DNA of 64,000 bases from Candidatus Kapaibacterium sp. (lineage in GTDB: Bacteria; Bacteroidota; Ignavibacteria; Kapaibacteriales; UBA2268): assembly GCA_026390695.1 (NCBI GenBank), contig JAPLFL010000117.1:1-64000 (forward strand). Direction: 5' to 3'. Position 1 is the stretch's first letter. Each line of letters begins with the position of its first letter. The notes under the pieces were generated by a model that was not told the DNA's origin, did no database searches, and saw nothing but the letters and a program-made list of their open reading frames with translations. This document shows, in pieces, positions 27,343 to 35,531 of the stretch. The translations under genes and the position numbers were made by a program.

Positions 27343-30036
27343 CTATTTGCTCACCATTACTTTCAAGGTCATAGAAACAGAGCCATGCTTTAGTTGGATC
27401 AGGTAAACTCCATTTGGAACATCGGCACAATCCCAGTTTAAAATTCCCCTGTATTGAGTTCGCTTTTCTATTGCGATGTGTTCGCGTCCCTGAATTTTAA
27501 CTCCGAAAACATCATAAACTGAAATATCGTCCGAATCAATATCAACGCCTGGGTCCCAGTAAATCAGAGAATGAATAATATTGGCGCTTGGCTGCGGGTA
27601 TGGTGGATAATGATAGAGATAAGGATCAATTTCCATCCTGTAGTCCTCGGCAGAAGTGGTGGTGTCAATTGCTTCGCCATAAACAACGCAAATACTATCT
27701 TTTATTAATGCATTTGAATGTAATATGAGACTATCTGAATATTTACCTACTTCCTTAGGTTCAAAAAAAACATTAAAATTTAAAAACTCATTCGGGTTAA
27801 TGATTATATTGTACATTGAATCAATTTTAGGAAGATCAGAGGTGAATATGGAATTGCGGAATCCTGATATTCCCGATATTATTAACTTTCCATCCTTAGA
27901 TGGATTTTCAATTTTTATTATAGTACTAATTTTTCCTTTCTTTATTTCTTGTTTACCGAAACTATAGTCTGATACTAATATTATAGGTTTAGGATCAGGA
28001 ATTTCAATCAACTTTACCCAATTAGCTTCATAATAATATTCAAGTTTACTTTTATAAACACAAAAAATCTGATCGCCAACTTTTCGTGCTATTTGAACAA
28101 CATAACTATTAGTTGGTAATAAAAAGTATTTTCTATTGGTTTTATCAAAAATATTCGTGCTTATAACAAGTGTGTCATCAATAAATATAAATACAGAATC
28201 ATTTGAGGAAAATATTGAATTGTATTGATTTGGTGCGTAGCCTACAATTTTAGGTTTGAAACGATATACTTCCTGAATATCATAAGTTTCAATGTTAAGC
28301 ATATCCAAGAAAACCTCGTTTTTAATATTATCAAAATTAAAGATCGCCAAATACGGTGTTTTGTTAATTATTAATTCATGATATCTTGTGGTTAGTATAT
28401 CTTTATCATATCTTTTTATTAAATCCCAATTTTTCCCTCTGTTTTTGGTTGCCTTTATTTCGAACAAAGTATCAATTGTATTCAAGCAATGAACCAGAAA
28501 AGTGTTTGTATCTTTTGTATTTAAATAATCAACAATAAAATTTGAATCCCGATACCTGCTAACTGTATTGAAGTCCTTATCCCAAAAACAAAATGTCGTA
28601 TAAACTGTTTTGTAAATGATATTGTAAGTAGTTGAAAATAAATTACCGTTATAATGTAGATTAGTTATACATGGAACTTGTAGAAATCTTAGGATAGGAA
28701 AAGTACCATCCATGTAAAAATCATCTAATGGCTTATATAAAAAAGTCTTTGCTGTATCTCGCGAAATAAATACTCCACCGTACATCTTATTATTTTCTTT
28801 TCCGAATAAATATAAAGTATTGTCTTGTTTAATCCAATTTTTATAAAGGATATTTGGATTTTTATATAGTGGACTATTTAGTCTAATATCAGTAACAGGT
28901 CTAAAAGTAATACCCTTATCATAAGAAACTTCAACTTTATTTGAAAAATTATTCCATTCTGCCCCACTTATTGAGATTAAAATTGAATCTCCTATTAATT
29001 GATCAGGTGCAAGATTACTTATATTAAATTGTGATAAAACTTGTAAAGCAGAATCTGATATAAAACCCTTGGCTATTAACTTATACTTACCTACAAAATA
29101 TAATTTACTTCCATATAATTTGAAATCATTTATATCTATCCGATGACTGATATTAAAACTAATAAGACGACTCAATGTTAATAATGAGTCTTTATTTACA
29201 ATTCTGTGTAATTTACATGAAAATTTATCATAATCGGGATTATATGTTTGAGGATAATCCAACAAATATGGAATATTATCAATTATCCTAAACGCAAAAG
29301 GAGATACAGAATCCCTATAAAATAATTCAGCAGTTTTCATATCTTTAGAACGAAATATATTTTTTTCGTTCACAAAGTAAAAATAACTGGAATCACAGAA
29401 TAACTCCATAGAATAACCGCAAGAATTACATAAGCCTAAATTTTTTAATGATAATGAGTCTTTATTTTTCAGATTAAAGTCGTAAGAATAAATTAAATCG
29501 TTATCAGTTAATACAATAAACTTATTTTGAAAAATACTGATGGAGAAATAGTATTTAAAGTTTCTGCTAAGATCAGTATCTAATGTTTTTGAATAAAAAT
29601 CTGTACGATTTAATTCCTGAAGATTTGTATCCATTGTAATCAAATAGTTTTTTGATCGAAGGAAATATCCATTTGGAATTCTAACAACTGCACGGATTGA
29701 ATCATTGATGCTATCGGCTATTGACCATGTTAATCCAAAGTCATGCGACATTGCTATTGTACCTCTATTATTAAATGCAAGAATCCAAGATTGTTGTATG
29801 AAAAGTTTCACTATAATACCTGTTTTAAAAGCATTGGCTTGTATCCAGCTTTCACCATCATTGATACTAATCAGAACAGTACCATGGTCGCCATAAGTTA
29901 TTAAAGAATCTCCTTTTTTTTCAAGCCCTGTAAAGCTAATGTTAAATGAGTTGAATTCAAATTTATAACTGCAATATGATTTAGAGACTATCGCAAAAAA
30001 GACTAATAAATAAAGTATTTTTTTCATTTTTTTCAC
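27343..30036 (-). CDS. large secreted protein with choice-of-anchor-like and T9SS sorting domains
   Basis: 897 residues. A signal peptide (MKKMKKILYLLVFFAIVSKSYC) is followed by a long sialidase/BNR-like beta-propeller region with units such as SINDGESWIQA, SHDFGLTWSIAD, SYDKGITFRPV and TKNRGKNWDL. An Ig-like domain comes next at about residues 700-800 (choice-of-anchor type, e.g. FEPKEVGKYSDSLILHSNA). The C-terminal 80 residues (ISVYDVFGVKI ... VPNGVYLIQLKHGSVSMTLKV) form a T9SS sorting domain. It is predicted to be exported to the cell surface. It lies 62 bp downstream of a Cys-rich secreted protein gene, so the two are probably co-expressed. Confidence 0.8.
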   Translation of the reverse strand: MKKMKKILYLLVFFAIVSKSYCSYKFEFNSFNISFTGLEKKGDSLITYGDHGTVLISINDGESWIQANAFKTGIIVKLFIQQSWILAFNNRGTIAMSHDFGLTWSIADSINDSIRAVVRIPNGYFLRSKNYLITMDTNLQELNRTDFYSKTLDTDLSRNFKYYFSISIFQNKFIVLTDNDLIYSYDFNLKNKDSLSLKNLGLCNSCGYSMELFCDSSYFYFVNEKNIFRSKDMKTAELFYRDSVSPFAFRIIDNIPYLLDYPQTYNPDYDKFSCKLHRIVNKDSLLTLSRLISFNISHRIDINDFKLYGSKLYFVGKYKLIAKGFISDSALQVLSQFNISNLAPDQLIGDSILISISGAEWNNFSNKVEVSYDKGITFRPVTDIRLNSPLYKNPNILYKNWIKQDNTLYLFGKENNKMYGGVFISRDTAKTFLYKPLDDFYMDGTFPILRFLQVPCITNLHYNGNLFSTTYNIIYKTVYTTFCFWDKDFNTVSRYRDSNFIVDYLNTKDTNTFLVHCLNTIDTLFEIKATKNRGKNWDLIKRYDKDILTTRYHELIINKTPYLAIFNFDNIKNEVFLDMLNIETYDIQEVYRFKPKIVGYAPNQYNSIFSSNDSVFIFIDDTLVISTNIFDKTNRKYFLLPTNSYVVQIARKVGDQIFCVYKSKLEYYYEANWVKLIEIPDPKPIILVSDYSFGKQEIKKGKISTIIKIENPSKDGKLIISGISGFRNSIFTSDLPKIDSMYNIIINPNEFLNFNVFFEPKEVGKYSDSLILHSNALIKDSICVVYGEAIDTTTSAEDYRMEIDPYLYHYPPYPQPSANIIHSLIYWDPGVDIDSDDISVYDVFGVKIQGREHIAIEKRTQYRGILNWDCADVPNGVYLIQLKHGSVSMTLKVMVSK

Positions 30037-30097
30037 TACATGGTTTTATTTAAAAAAATATCCGGAGCAGAATAAAATCTGCTCCGGAATTGATTAA

Positions 30098-30706
30098 TTA
30101 TGGGAATATACAAGGCGTTTGTAAGTAAAAACATTCACTTGAATTTCCTGGCAATGGATCCGGAACCGATAACACTGAGGTTGTACAGGTTGGATTACCA
30201 CTAATTTCGTAAGGACTTGTTTGCAATGTTACGAAGACACCTTTGACCGGGTCCCAGCACAATCTAAAACCGGCATAACAGTAATCATCTTCTAAATTGC
30301 AATGGAAATACCAAATCACTCCATCAATATTCATTTTAAACCAGCAGATTTGTTCAGCAAATGTCCAATGGAAACCTCCGGGATATTCATCACAAGGGCC
30401 AGGCATTTCGCAAAGGGCATTTACAAATGAAGCCTGATAAACTTGTTGACAAAGTGCTTCATATTCCTGATTCGAATTTAATCCATTATCACAATCTGAA
30501 GGTACTTTTGCCCACCCAAATATTTTGATATAATTGGGTGCAGCAGGATCGCATTTGTAGCATATTTCAACATGATAGGTACAAATTCCAATATTAAGCG
30601 TCCTTGTTACCAGAGTAGCACCTGGAGGACAATCTGTAGCTTTCGCCTGAAAGCTGTTAAACATGGCCACGACAGCCACGACGATAAGAAATGCAAATCT
30701 TTTCAT
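30098..30706 (-). CDS. cysteine-rich secreted protein of unknown function
   Basis: 202 residues from the ATG at 30706. This start has AAAGGA just upstream and a clean signal peptide (MKRFAFLIVVAVVAMFNSFQAKA); the frame is open further upstream without support. The mature part has about 15 cysteines in motifs such as GICTYHVEICYKC, MPGPCDEYPG and FHCNLEDDYCYAGFRLCW. Several disulfides are therefore likely. No known family is recognised and no T9SS sorting domain is present. It precedes the large T9SS protein gene by 62 bp and may be its partner or substrate (inference). Confidence 0.7.
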   Translation of the reverse strand: MKRFAFLIVVAVVAMFNSFQAKATDCPPGATLVTRTLNIGICTYHVEICYKCDPAAPNYIKIFGWAKVPSDCDNGLNSNQEYEALCQQVYQASFVNALCEMPGPCDEYPGGFHWTFAEQICWFKMNIDGVIWYFHCNLEDDYCYAGFRLCWDPVKGVFVTLQTSPYEISGNPTCTTSVLSVPDPLPGNSSECFYLQTPCIFP

Positions 30707-30812
30707 TTTTTTTCCTTTGAAAAGTGATAAAAAAGTATTAGATTTGCATCTGAGCTGACAGGGAAAGACCTGAAATTTCAAACCCCGGCAGCTTATGATG
30801 CAAATCATCCCA

Positions 30813-30846
30813 GTCCAAACCGAAACTTTCGTTTTGGACTTTTTTA
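30813..30846 (+). terminator. terminator-like hairpin without an upstream gene
   Basis: GTCCAAACCGAAA and TTTCGTTTTGGAC (30813-30839) pair over 13 bp with one mismatch and a single-base loop as written, so the actual loop must open a few pairs. TTTTTT follows on the plus strand. No plus-strand gene ends here; on the minus strand it lies in the leader region of the Cys-rich gene. Confidence 0.5.
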
Positions 30847-31018
30847 ATTGTAAAAGAACAAGACATGCAAAACGCTTCTGGAGCCATTTTGCAAAGCGAT
30901 TGAGCCTAAAGCAAAAATTTAAAATGCTCGGGTTTTAAATTTTTTATTCATTAATCATAAGTAATACCTTTCTGGCACATACATGCCACCAATTTAATCC
31001 AAAACCTATTAGTTAAAA

Positions 31019-31078
31019 TTTGGATTTGGATTTGGATTTGGATTTGGATTTGGATTTGGATTTGGATTTGGATTTGGA
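31019..31078. repeat. hexanucleotide microsatellite (TGGATT)n
   Basis: Nearly ten uninterrupted copies of TGGATT from 31021 to 31078. It lies in the 870-bp region between the Cys-rich gene (minus) and the nos cluster (plus). Such tracts expand and contract by slippage. Apart from this, the hairpin at 30813 and the promoter candidate at 31324, I see no gene in 30707-31578. Confidence 0.95.
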
Positions 31079-31287
31079 AAAAAATACTATTTCCTCACGA
31101 AAGCCGCACCAATCCTTACTAATTCAAATACCAAAGAACAATTAGTGATTACAATACAAAATTACAAAATAGTTTTGACCTGTACAATAATAATTTTGCA
31201 TTTTTAACAAAATAATTCAAATAAAGTGAAAATCTCATGATTTATTTTTTACTCGTTCTATATTTTGTATTGATAATCTAATTTGAA

Positions 31288-31303
31288 ATTAATATATATT
31301 AAT
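31288..31303. promoter_or_regulatory. AT-only 16-bp palindrome upstream of the nos promoter candidate
   Basis: ATTAATATATATTAAT is a perfect palindrome centred about 65 bp upstream of the predicted nos transcript start. It could be a regulator site, but AT-rich DNA makes such palindromes by chance. Confidence 0.25.
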
Positions 31304-31323
31304 CCATTTTTTTTGTAAATTCA

Positions 31324-31355
31324 TTTGTTTATTGTCATTAAAATTGTTAATTTTG
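31324..31355 (+). promoter_or_regulatory. candidate Bacteroidota-type promoter of the nos cluster
   Basis: TTTG at 31324-31327 is followed after 20 bases by TAATTTTG at 31348-31355, matching the TTTG / TAnnTTTG promoter type. The transcript would start near 31361 and have a leader of roughly 215 bases before the cytochrome gene. No other promoter of this form was seen between here and the gene. Confidence 0.4.
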
Positions 31356-31578
31356 TAATGTGTTTTTTAATTTATTGGAGAATATTGCAAGATAATTTAA
31401 ATATAGGGATCAGAAGTATATCAGGCTTAAAACCCGCTAATGAAGCGAAGATCGAAGATATTTTCTGCTCAAATTACATTCCTGATTCCTCAATTAATTT
31501 ACCTAAAAATGTAATTTAATATTTTTTTTAAATAAAATCAGACAAAAAAATCCGTTATTTTAATCTTTGGAGTCTCTT

Positions 31579-32013
31579 ATGATCAGTTTCAGTTTCAAAA
31601 AATTTAAAATGAATAAATATTTTCATTTTATCTTACCATTATTATTTGTTTTTTTCATTCAATCCTGCGGTGACAAAGAAGAATTCTTCGTTGTCAAGAA
31701 CATCCAAGTTGGCCCACTTAACCCTGAAATGGCTGCTAAAGGGAAAGTAATCTTTCAATCAAAATGTGCCTCCTGCCACAAAATGGAGTCAAAATATGTC
31801 GGACCACCATTAGGAATGGTTACAAAGCGCCGCTCCGCTGATTTTGTTATGAGTCAGATTATTGATCCAGAAGCAATGATCAAGAATAATGACACAATAA
31901 AAGCCTTATATGCTCAGTACAATACACCAATGGCTAATCAACATTTGACTCAGGCTGAAGCTCGTTCAGTTTTTGAGTATCTTCGTCAGGTAGCTGATAA
32001 TGGTGGAAAATAA
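31579..32013 (+). CDS. monoheme cytochrome c lipoprotein of the nos cluster
   Basis: 144 residues from the ATG at 31579, preceded by TTTGGAGTCTCTT, nearly the same leader as nosZ; a TTG at 31567 is less likely. A lipoprotein signal (LLFVFFIQSC, C30) anchors it to a membrane. The heme site is CASCHK (C63, C66, H67) and the distal ligand is probably M118 in YNTPMANQ. Its place directly before nosZ (42 bp) indicates that it passes electrons to the CuA site of N2O reductase, as in other clade II clusters. Confidence 0.88.
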   Translation: MISFSFKKFKMNKYFHFILPLLFVFFIQSCGDKEEFFVVKNIQVGPLNPEMAAKGKVIFQSKCASCHKMESKYVGPPLGMVTKRRSADFVMSQIIDPEAMIKNNDTIKALYAQYNTPMANQHLTQAEARSVFEYLRQVADNGGK

Positions 32014-32055
32014 TAGTTCTTTTTATTTTAAATTTTTTCAAATTTTGGAGTCTTT

Positions 32056-34017
32056 ATGCAAAAAAAATTCTATTTACTCTCAGTAGCTCTTGTTTTAGCT
32101 ATTGTCGTAATTGTGATGACCGGTTGCCCGTCAGGCAAAACCGGATCTACTGTAAGTGGTGATGCGGCATCAAAAGTATATGTTGCACCTGGCCAGCATG
32201 ATGAATTATATGGTTTCATTTCCGGTGGTTTTTCCGGTCAGGTTTCCGTGATCGGTATCCCAAGCGGACGTTTGTTCCGTGTGATTCCTGTATTTTCACA
32301 GGATGCTGAAAAAGGCTGGGGATATTCAGAAGAAACAAAACCAATGCTTATGACCTCTCATGGCTTCATTCCATGGGATGATGCTCACCACCCAGAACTT
32401 TCCGAAACCGAAGGAATGGCTGATGGCCGCTGGTTGTTTATCAATGGTAATAACACTCCACGAGTTGCAAGAATTGACCTTACAACTTTCCGTACTTCTG
32501 AAATCATCGAACTTCCCAATAGCGGTGGTAATCACAGTTCCCCATTTGCTACCGAAAACACGGAATATGTTGTTGCAGGAACTCGTTTTTCAGTTCCTTA
32601 TCCAAATTCTGATGTTTCGATTGAAGATTACAAAGCAAAGTTTAAAGGCGCTATTTCATTTATTAAAATTGACAAGACAACCGGCGCAATGGATCTGGCT
32701 TTCCAAATTATGATGCCCGGCTTCGATTATGATCTTGCCCGCAGTGGTAAAATGAAATCCGGCAACTGGATGTTCTTCTCAATGTATAACACTGAACAAG
32801 CAAACACATTACTTGAAGTTAATGCAAGCCAAAACGATAAAGATTTTATTGCTGCTATCAATTGGAAAAAAGCTGAAGAATATATTGCTCAAGGTAAATT
32901 CAAAGAAGTTAGTGGTGAATATTATCACAATACTTATAATGAAGGCACTCATACAGCAACTTCCGAAGTTAAAAACAAGGTGAAATGCCTTATTCCTGAA
33001 GAATGCCCCGGTTTGGTTTATTATATGCCAACACCAAAATCTCCTCATGGATGCGATGTAAACCCAACTGGTGAATATATTGTTGGTGGAGGTAAATTAG
33101 CTCAGGTTGTTACCGTCTTCTCATTTGATAAAATGTTAAAAGCAATCGATGAAAAGAAATTTGAAAAAACCATTGATGGAATTCCTGTATTAGACTATAA
33201 ATCAGTTGTTCACGGTGAAGTTGAAAAAATCGGTCTTGGCCCGTTGCATACCGAGTTCGATGATAATGGTAACGGATATACTTCAATGTTTGTATCATCT
33301 GAAATTGTAAAATGGAATGTTAAAGACCTTAAAGTTTTAGACCGCGTTCCTACTTATTATTCAATCGGACATTTACTTGTTCCGGGTGGAAATACACGTC
33401 ATCCTTATGGAAAATATGTTATAGCACTTAACAAAATCACAAAAGACAGATATTTACCAACTGGACCGGAACTTACTCAATCAGCACAATTATTCGATAT
33501 TACCGGCGATAAAATGAAACTTTTATCGGATTTCCCAACTATTGGTGAACCTCACTATGCTCAGGCAATAGCTGCTGATAAAATTAAAGACAAATCCAAA
33601 CAATTCTACAAACTTGAAGATAATAAACACCCTTACAAATGTTTAACCGAAGCTGAAGCACGCGTTGAACGTAAGGGAAATACAGTCCATGTTTGGCTAA
33701 CAGCAATTCGTTCCCACTTTATGCCTGATAATATTGAAGGCGTTAAAATTGGAGATGAAGTCTATTTCCATGTAACAAATCTTGAACAAGATTGGGATGT
33801 TCCTCATGGATTCGCAATTCAGGGTGCTGCCAATTCCGAATTATTGATCATGCCAGGTGAGACTCAGACTCTTAAATGGGTTCCTAAAAAAGTTGGAATT
33901 TATCCTATGTACTGTACTGATTTCTGTTCAGCATTGCATCAGGAAATGCAAGGATATGTACGCGTATCACCGGCAAGTTCAGCGGTAAAAATTAGTTGGA
34001 ATAAGCCAACTAATTAA
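32056..34017 (+). CDS. nosZ: nitrous oxide reductase, clade II (Sec/lipoprotein type)
   Basis: 653 residues. It reduces N2O to N2 in the periplasm. All seven CuZ histidines have equivalents: H111-H112 (DDAHHPELSETEG), H160 (GGNHSSP), H331 (SPHGCD), H398 (GPLHTEF), H439 (SIGHLLV) and H500 (GEPHYA). The CuA domain has H584 (DVPHGF), C620 and C624 (YCTDFCSALHQEM), H628 and M631. The N-terminus lacks a twin-arginine motif and has a Sec-type signal ending VMTGC (C24), as in clade II enzymes, so it may be lipid-anchored. GGAG lies 7 bp upstream of the start. Confidence 0.97.
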   Translation: MQKKFYLLSVALVLAIVVIVMTGCPSGKTGSTVSGDAASKVYVAPGQHDELYGFISGGFSGQVSVIGIPSGRLFRVIPVFSQDAEKGWGYSEETKPMLMTSHGFIPWDDAHHPELSETEGMADGRWLFINGNNTPRVARIDLTTFRTSEIIELPNSGGNHSSPFATENTEYVVAGTRFSVPYPNSDVSIEDYKAKFKGAISFIKIDKTTGAMDLAFQIMMPGFDYDLARSGKMKSGNWMFFSMYNTEQANTLLEVNASQNDKDFIAAINWKKAEEYIAQGKFKEVSGEYYHNTYNEGTHTATSEVKNKVKCLIPEECPGLVYYMPTPKSPHGCDVNPTGEYIVGGGKLAQVVTVFSFDKMLKAIDEKKFEKTIDGIPVLDYKSVVHGEVEKIGLGPLHTEFDDNGNGYTSMFVSSEIVKWNVKDLKVLDRVPTYYSIGHLLVPGGNTRHPYGKYVIALNKITKDRYLPTGPELTQSAQLFDITGDKMKLLSDFPTIGEPHYAQAIAADKIKDKSKQFYKLEDNKHPYKCLTEAEARVERKGNTVHVWLTAIRSHFMPDNIEGVKIGDEVYFHVTNLEQDWDVPHGFAIQGAANSELLIMPGETQTLKWVPKKVGIYPMYCTDFCSALHQEMQGYVRVSPASSAVKISWNKPTN

Positions 34018-34112
34018 TTTGAAAATTTGCCTCTCTCACTATCTGATTCATAATGGGAGAGATTATATAAATTGAAATTAATATTTGATAATTTTAATTT
34101 CAAGGTTTTAAA

Positions 34113-34186
34113 GAGGCTGTCTCAAAAGTCTTTACCTAATTAACATTTTAAAAATGTTAGTAAAATAAGACAATTGAGACAGTCTC
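34113..34186. repeat. 74-bp hairpin element after nosZ, possible attenuating terminator
   Basis: GAGGCTGTCTCAA at 34113 pairs with TTGAGACAGTCTC at 34174-34186 (one mismatch), and AACATTTT/AAAATGTT pair inside. T-rich sequence follows on the plus strand. It lies between nosZ and the next nos gene and could lower transcription beyond nosZ. The end motif GAGGCTGTCTC recurs in degenerate form at 898-908 and 18074-18160. Confidence 0.6.
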
Positions 34187-34221
34187 ATTTTTATTTTTTA
34201 TTGATAGTCAGGAATATTGAA

Positions 34222-34791
34222 ATGAATAAAACTTCATCGTTAATCTTTGCAATTGCAGCTTTATTGTTAGTCATTGTTTACTTTACACCTATCTGGACAA
34301 TCGGACTGGAAGCCCCGCAATATCCGGAAGGTATTGGTTTGAAAATTATGATTAGTGGAATAGAAGGAAAAAAACCAAATGATTTACAAAGTCTCAACGG
34401 ATTGAACCATTATATCGGAATGCAAAAAATAAATCCGGAATCAATTGTCGAGTTAAAAATCATGCCCTATATTATACTTTTCTTTATTGTTTTTGGAATA
34501 TTGATAGCCTTAGTCAAGAAAAAGATTCTTGGATGGATTTGGGTCGGACTATTCGCAATGGTCGGGATAGTTGGACTTTATGATTTTTATCTTTGGGAGT
34601 TTGATTACGGACATAATTTAAATCCTCATGCCGCAATTAAAGTTCCAGGTATGACATACCAACCGCCAATGATAGGTTCTTTACAATTATTGAATTTTAC
34701 TGCCACTTCCTATCCCGGAATCGGTGGCATTGTTATTGGATTAGCTATTCTCATTGCAGTTTATGCTTTGCTAATGAAAAAAAAGAGTTAA
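34222..34791 (+). CDS. nos-cluster integral membrane protein
   Basis: 189 residues from the ATG at 34222 (AGGA upstream); the frame is open 48 bp earlier, but that part overlaps the hairpin element. Four hydrophobic segments: residues 5-25, about 86-104, about 110-130 and about 163-184. A periplasmic loop follows the first, and LNPHAAIKVPGMTYQPPMIG lies before the last, with His and Met that could bind copper (inference). Position between nosZ and nosL is like that of the small membrane proteins of other clade II clusters. I do not recognise it as NosB or NosR with certainty. Confidence 0.6.
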   Translation: MNKTSSLIFAIAALLLVIVYFTPIWTIGLEAPQYPEGIGLKIMISGIEGKKPNDLQSLNGLNHYIGMQKINPESIVELKIMPYIILFFIVFGILIALVKKKILGWIWVGLFAMVGIVGLYDFYLWEFDYGHNLNPHAAIKVPGMTYQPPMIGSLQLLNFTATSYPGIGGIVIGLAILIAVYALLMKKKS

Positions 34792-34800
34792 TTTAAACTT

Positions 34801-35301
34801 ATGAAATTTTACAAAATGTATATAATAAGTTTATCAAATTCAGTACAATTATATATATTATTGACTTTGATATTTAATTTATCTTTTTTACTGTGTTCTT
34901 GCAACCCAAAACCTGATCCGATTAATTTCAATTCGGATAAATGTGTCAATTGCTCCATGACAATAAGTGATAAAAAATGGGGTGCTGAACTTGTCACTTC
35001 AAAAGCTAAAGTTTATAAATTCGATTCTATCGAATGTATGGCTTTGTACTTCTTAGCGTTTGATAAAAACAATCCCGATACAAAAGTATTTTCAGTTTGG
35101 ACTATCAATTATTTGATACCGGGAGAATTGATAGATGCCGAAAAGAGTATTTATGTTCGTTCAAATTCTTTTCATTCGCCTATGGGTTTAAATACTGCTT
35201 CTTTTTTAACTGAAGCTGAAGCCTCTGAATATTTAAAATCCGATACGAACAAGAAACTCGACTGGAAGGGTGTTTTGAACACGGTACAGCATGACTGGTG
35301 A
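34801..35301 (+). CDS. nosL: NosL copper chaperone lipoprotein
   Basis: 166 residues. The lipoprotein signal ends LLCSC (C34). The NosL metal motif C-x2-C-x-M is DKCVNCSMTISD (C48, C51, M53), followed by KVYKFDSIECMALYF and NSFHSPMGLNTASF, both conserved in the family. NosL supplies Cu(I) to apo-NosZ through NosDFY. It is 9 bp after the membrane-protein gene. Confidence 0.9.
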   Translation: MKFYKMYIISLSNSVQLYILLTLIFNLSFLLCSCNPKPDPINFNSDKCVNCSMTISDKKWGAELVTSKAKVYKFDSIECMALYFLAFDKNNPDTKVFSVWTINYLIPGELIDAEKSIYVRSNSFHSPMGLNTASFLTEAEASEYLKSDTNKKLDWKGVLNTVQHDW

Positions 35302-35391
35302 ATGAGTTGAAAGTTGTAAAGTTATCAAGTAATAAAGTTGATGGTTATTTTATTAAAAGTATTCCACTCGGAATTAGGAGCAACTTTAAGA

Positions 35392-35440
35392 AACACATTA
35401 CCCGACCCCATCTTGTTAGAGAGGGAGTAAAAGTGTGTAA
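35392..35440 (-). repeat. dispersed repeat (second family) between nosL and nosD
   Basis: The complement of this stretch contains CTCTAACAAGATGGGGTCGG and is similar to 23528-23560 in the TonB receptor frame. The ends ACACATTA and AAGTGTGT are partly complementary. It fills part of the 230-bp gap between nosL and nosD; nothing else is seen there. Confidence 0.6.
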
Positions 35441-35531
35441 TTCATGAATTTTTGTGCTTCTAACCAAGTCCAGACTGGTTACAAAATTTTTTTTTAGATC
35501 AATCGCTTTGATTAATTAAATAAGTCTTATA

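Noticed and set aside
31019-31078. CRISPR array
   Set aside because: It is a simple 6-bp tandem repeat without spacers.
31325-31519. 64-residue frame before the nos cluster
   Set aside because: No family, weak start, and it overlaps the promoter candidate; the region reads as a leader.
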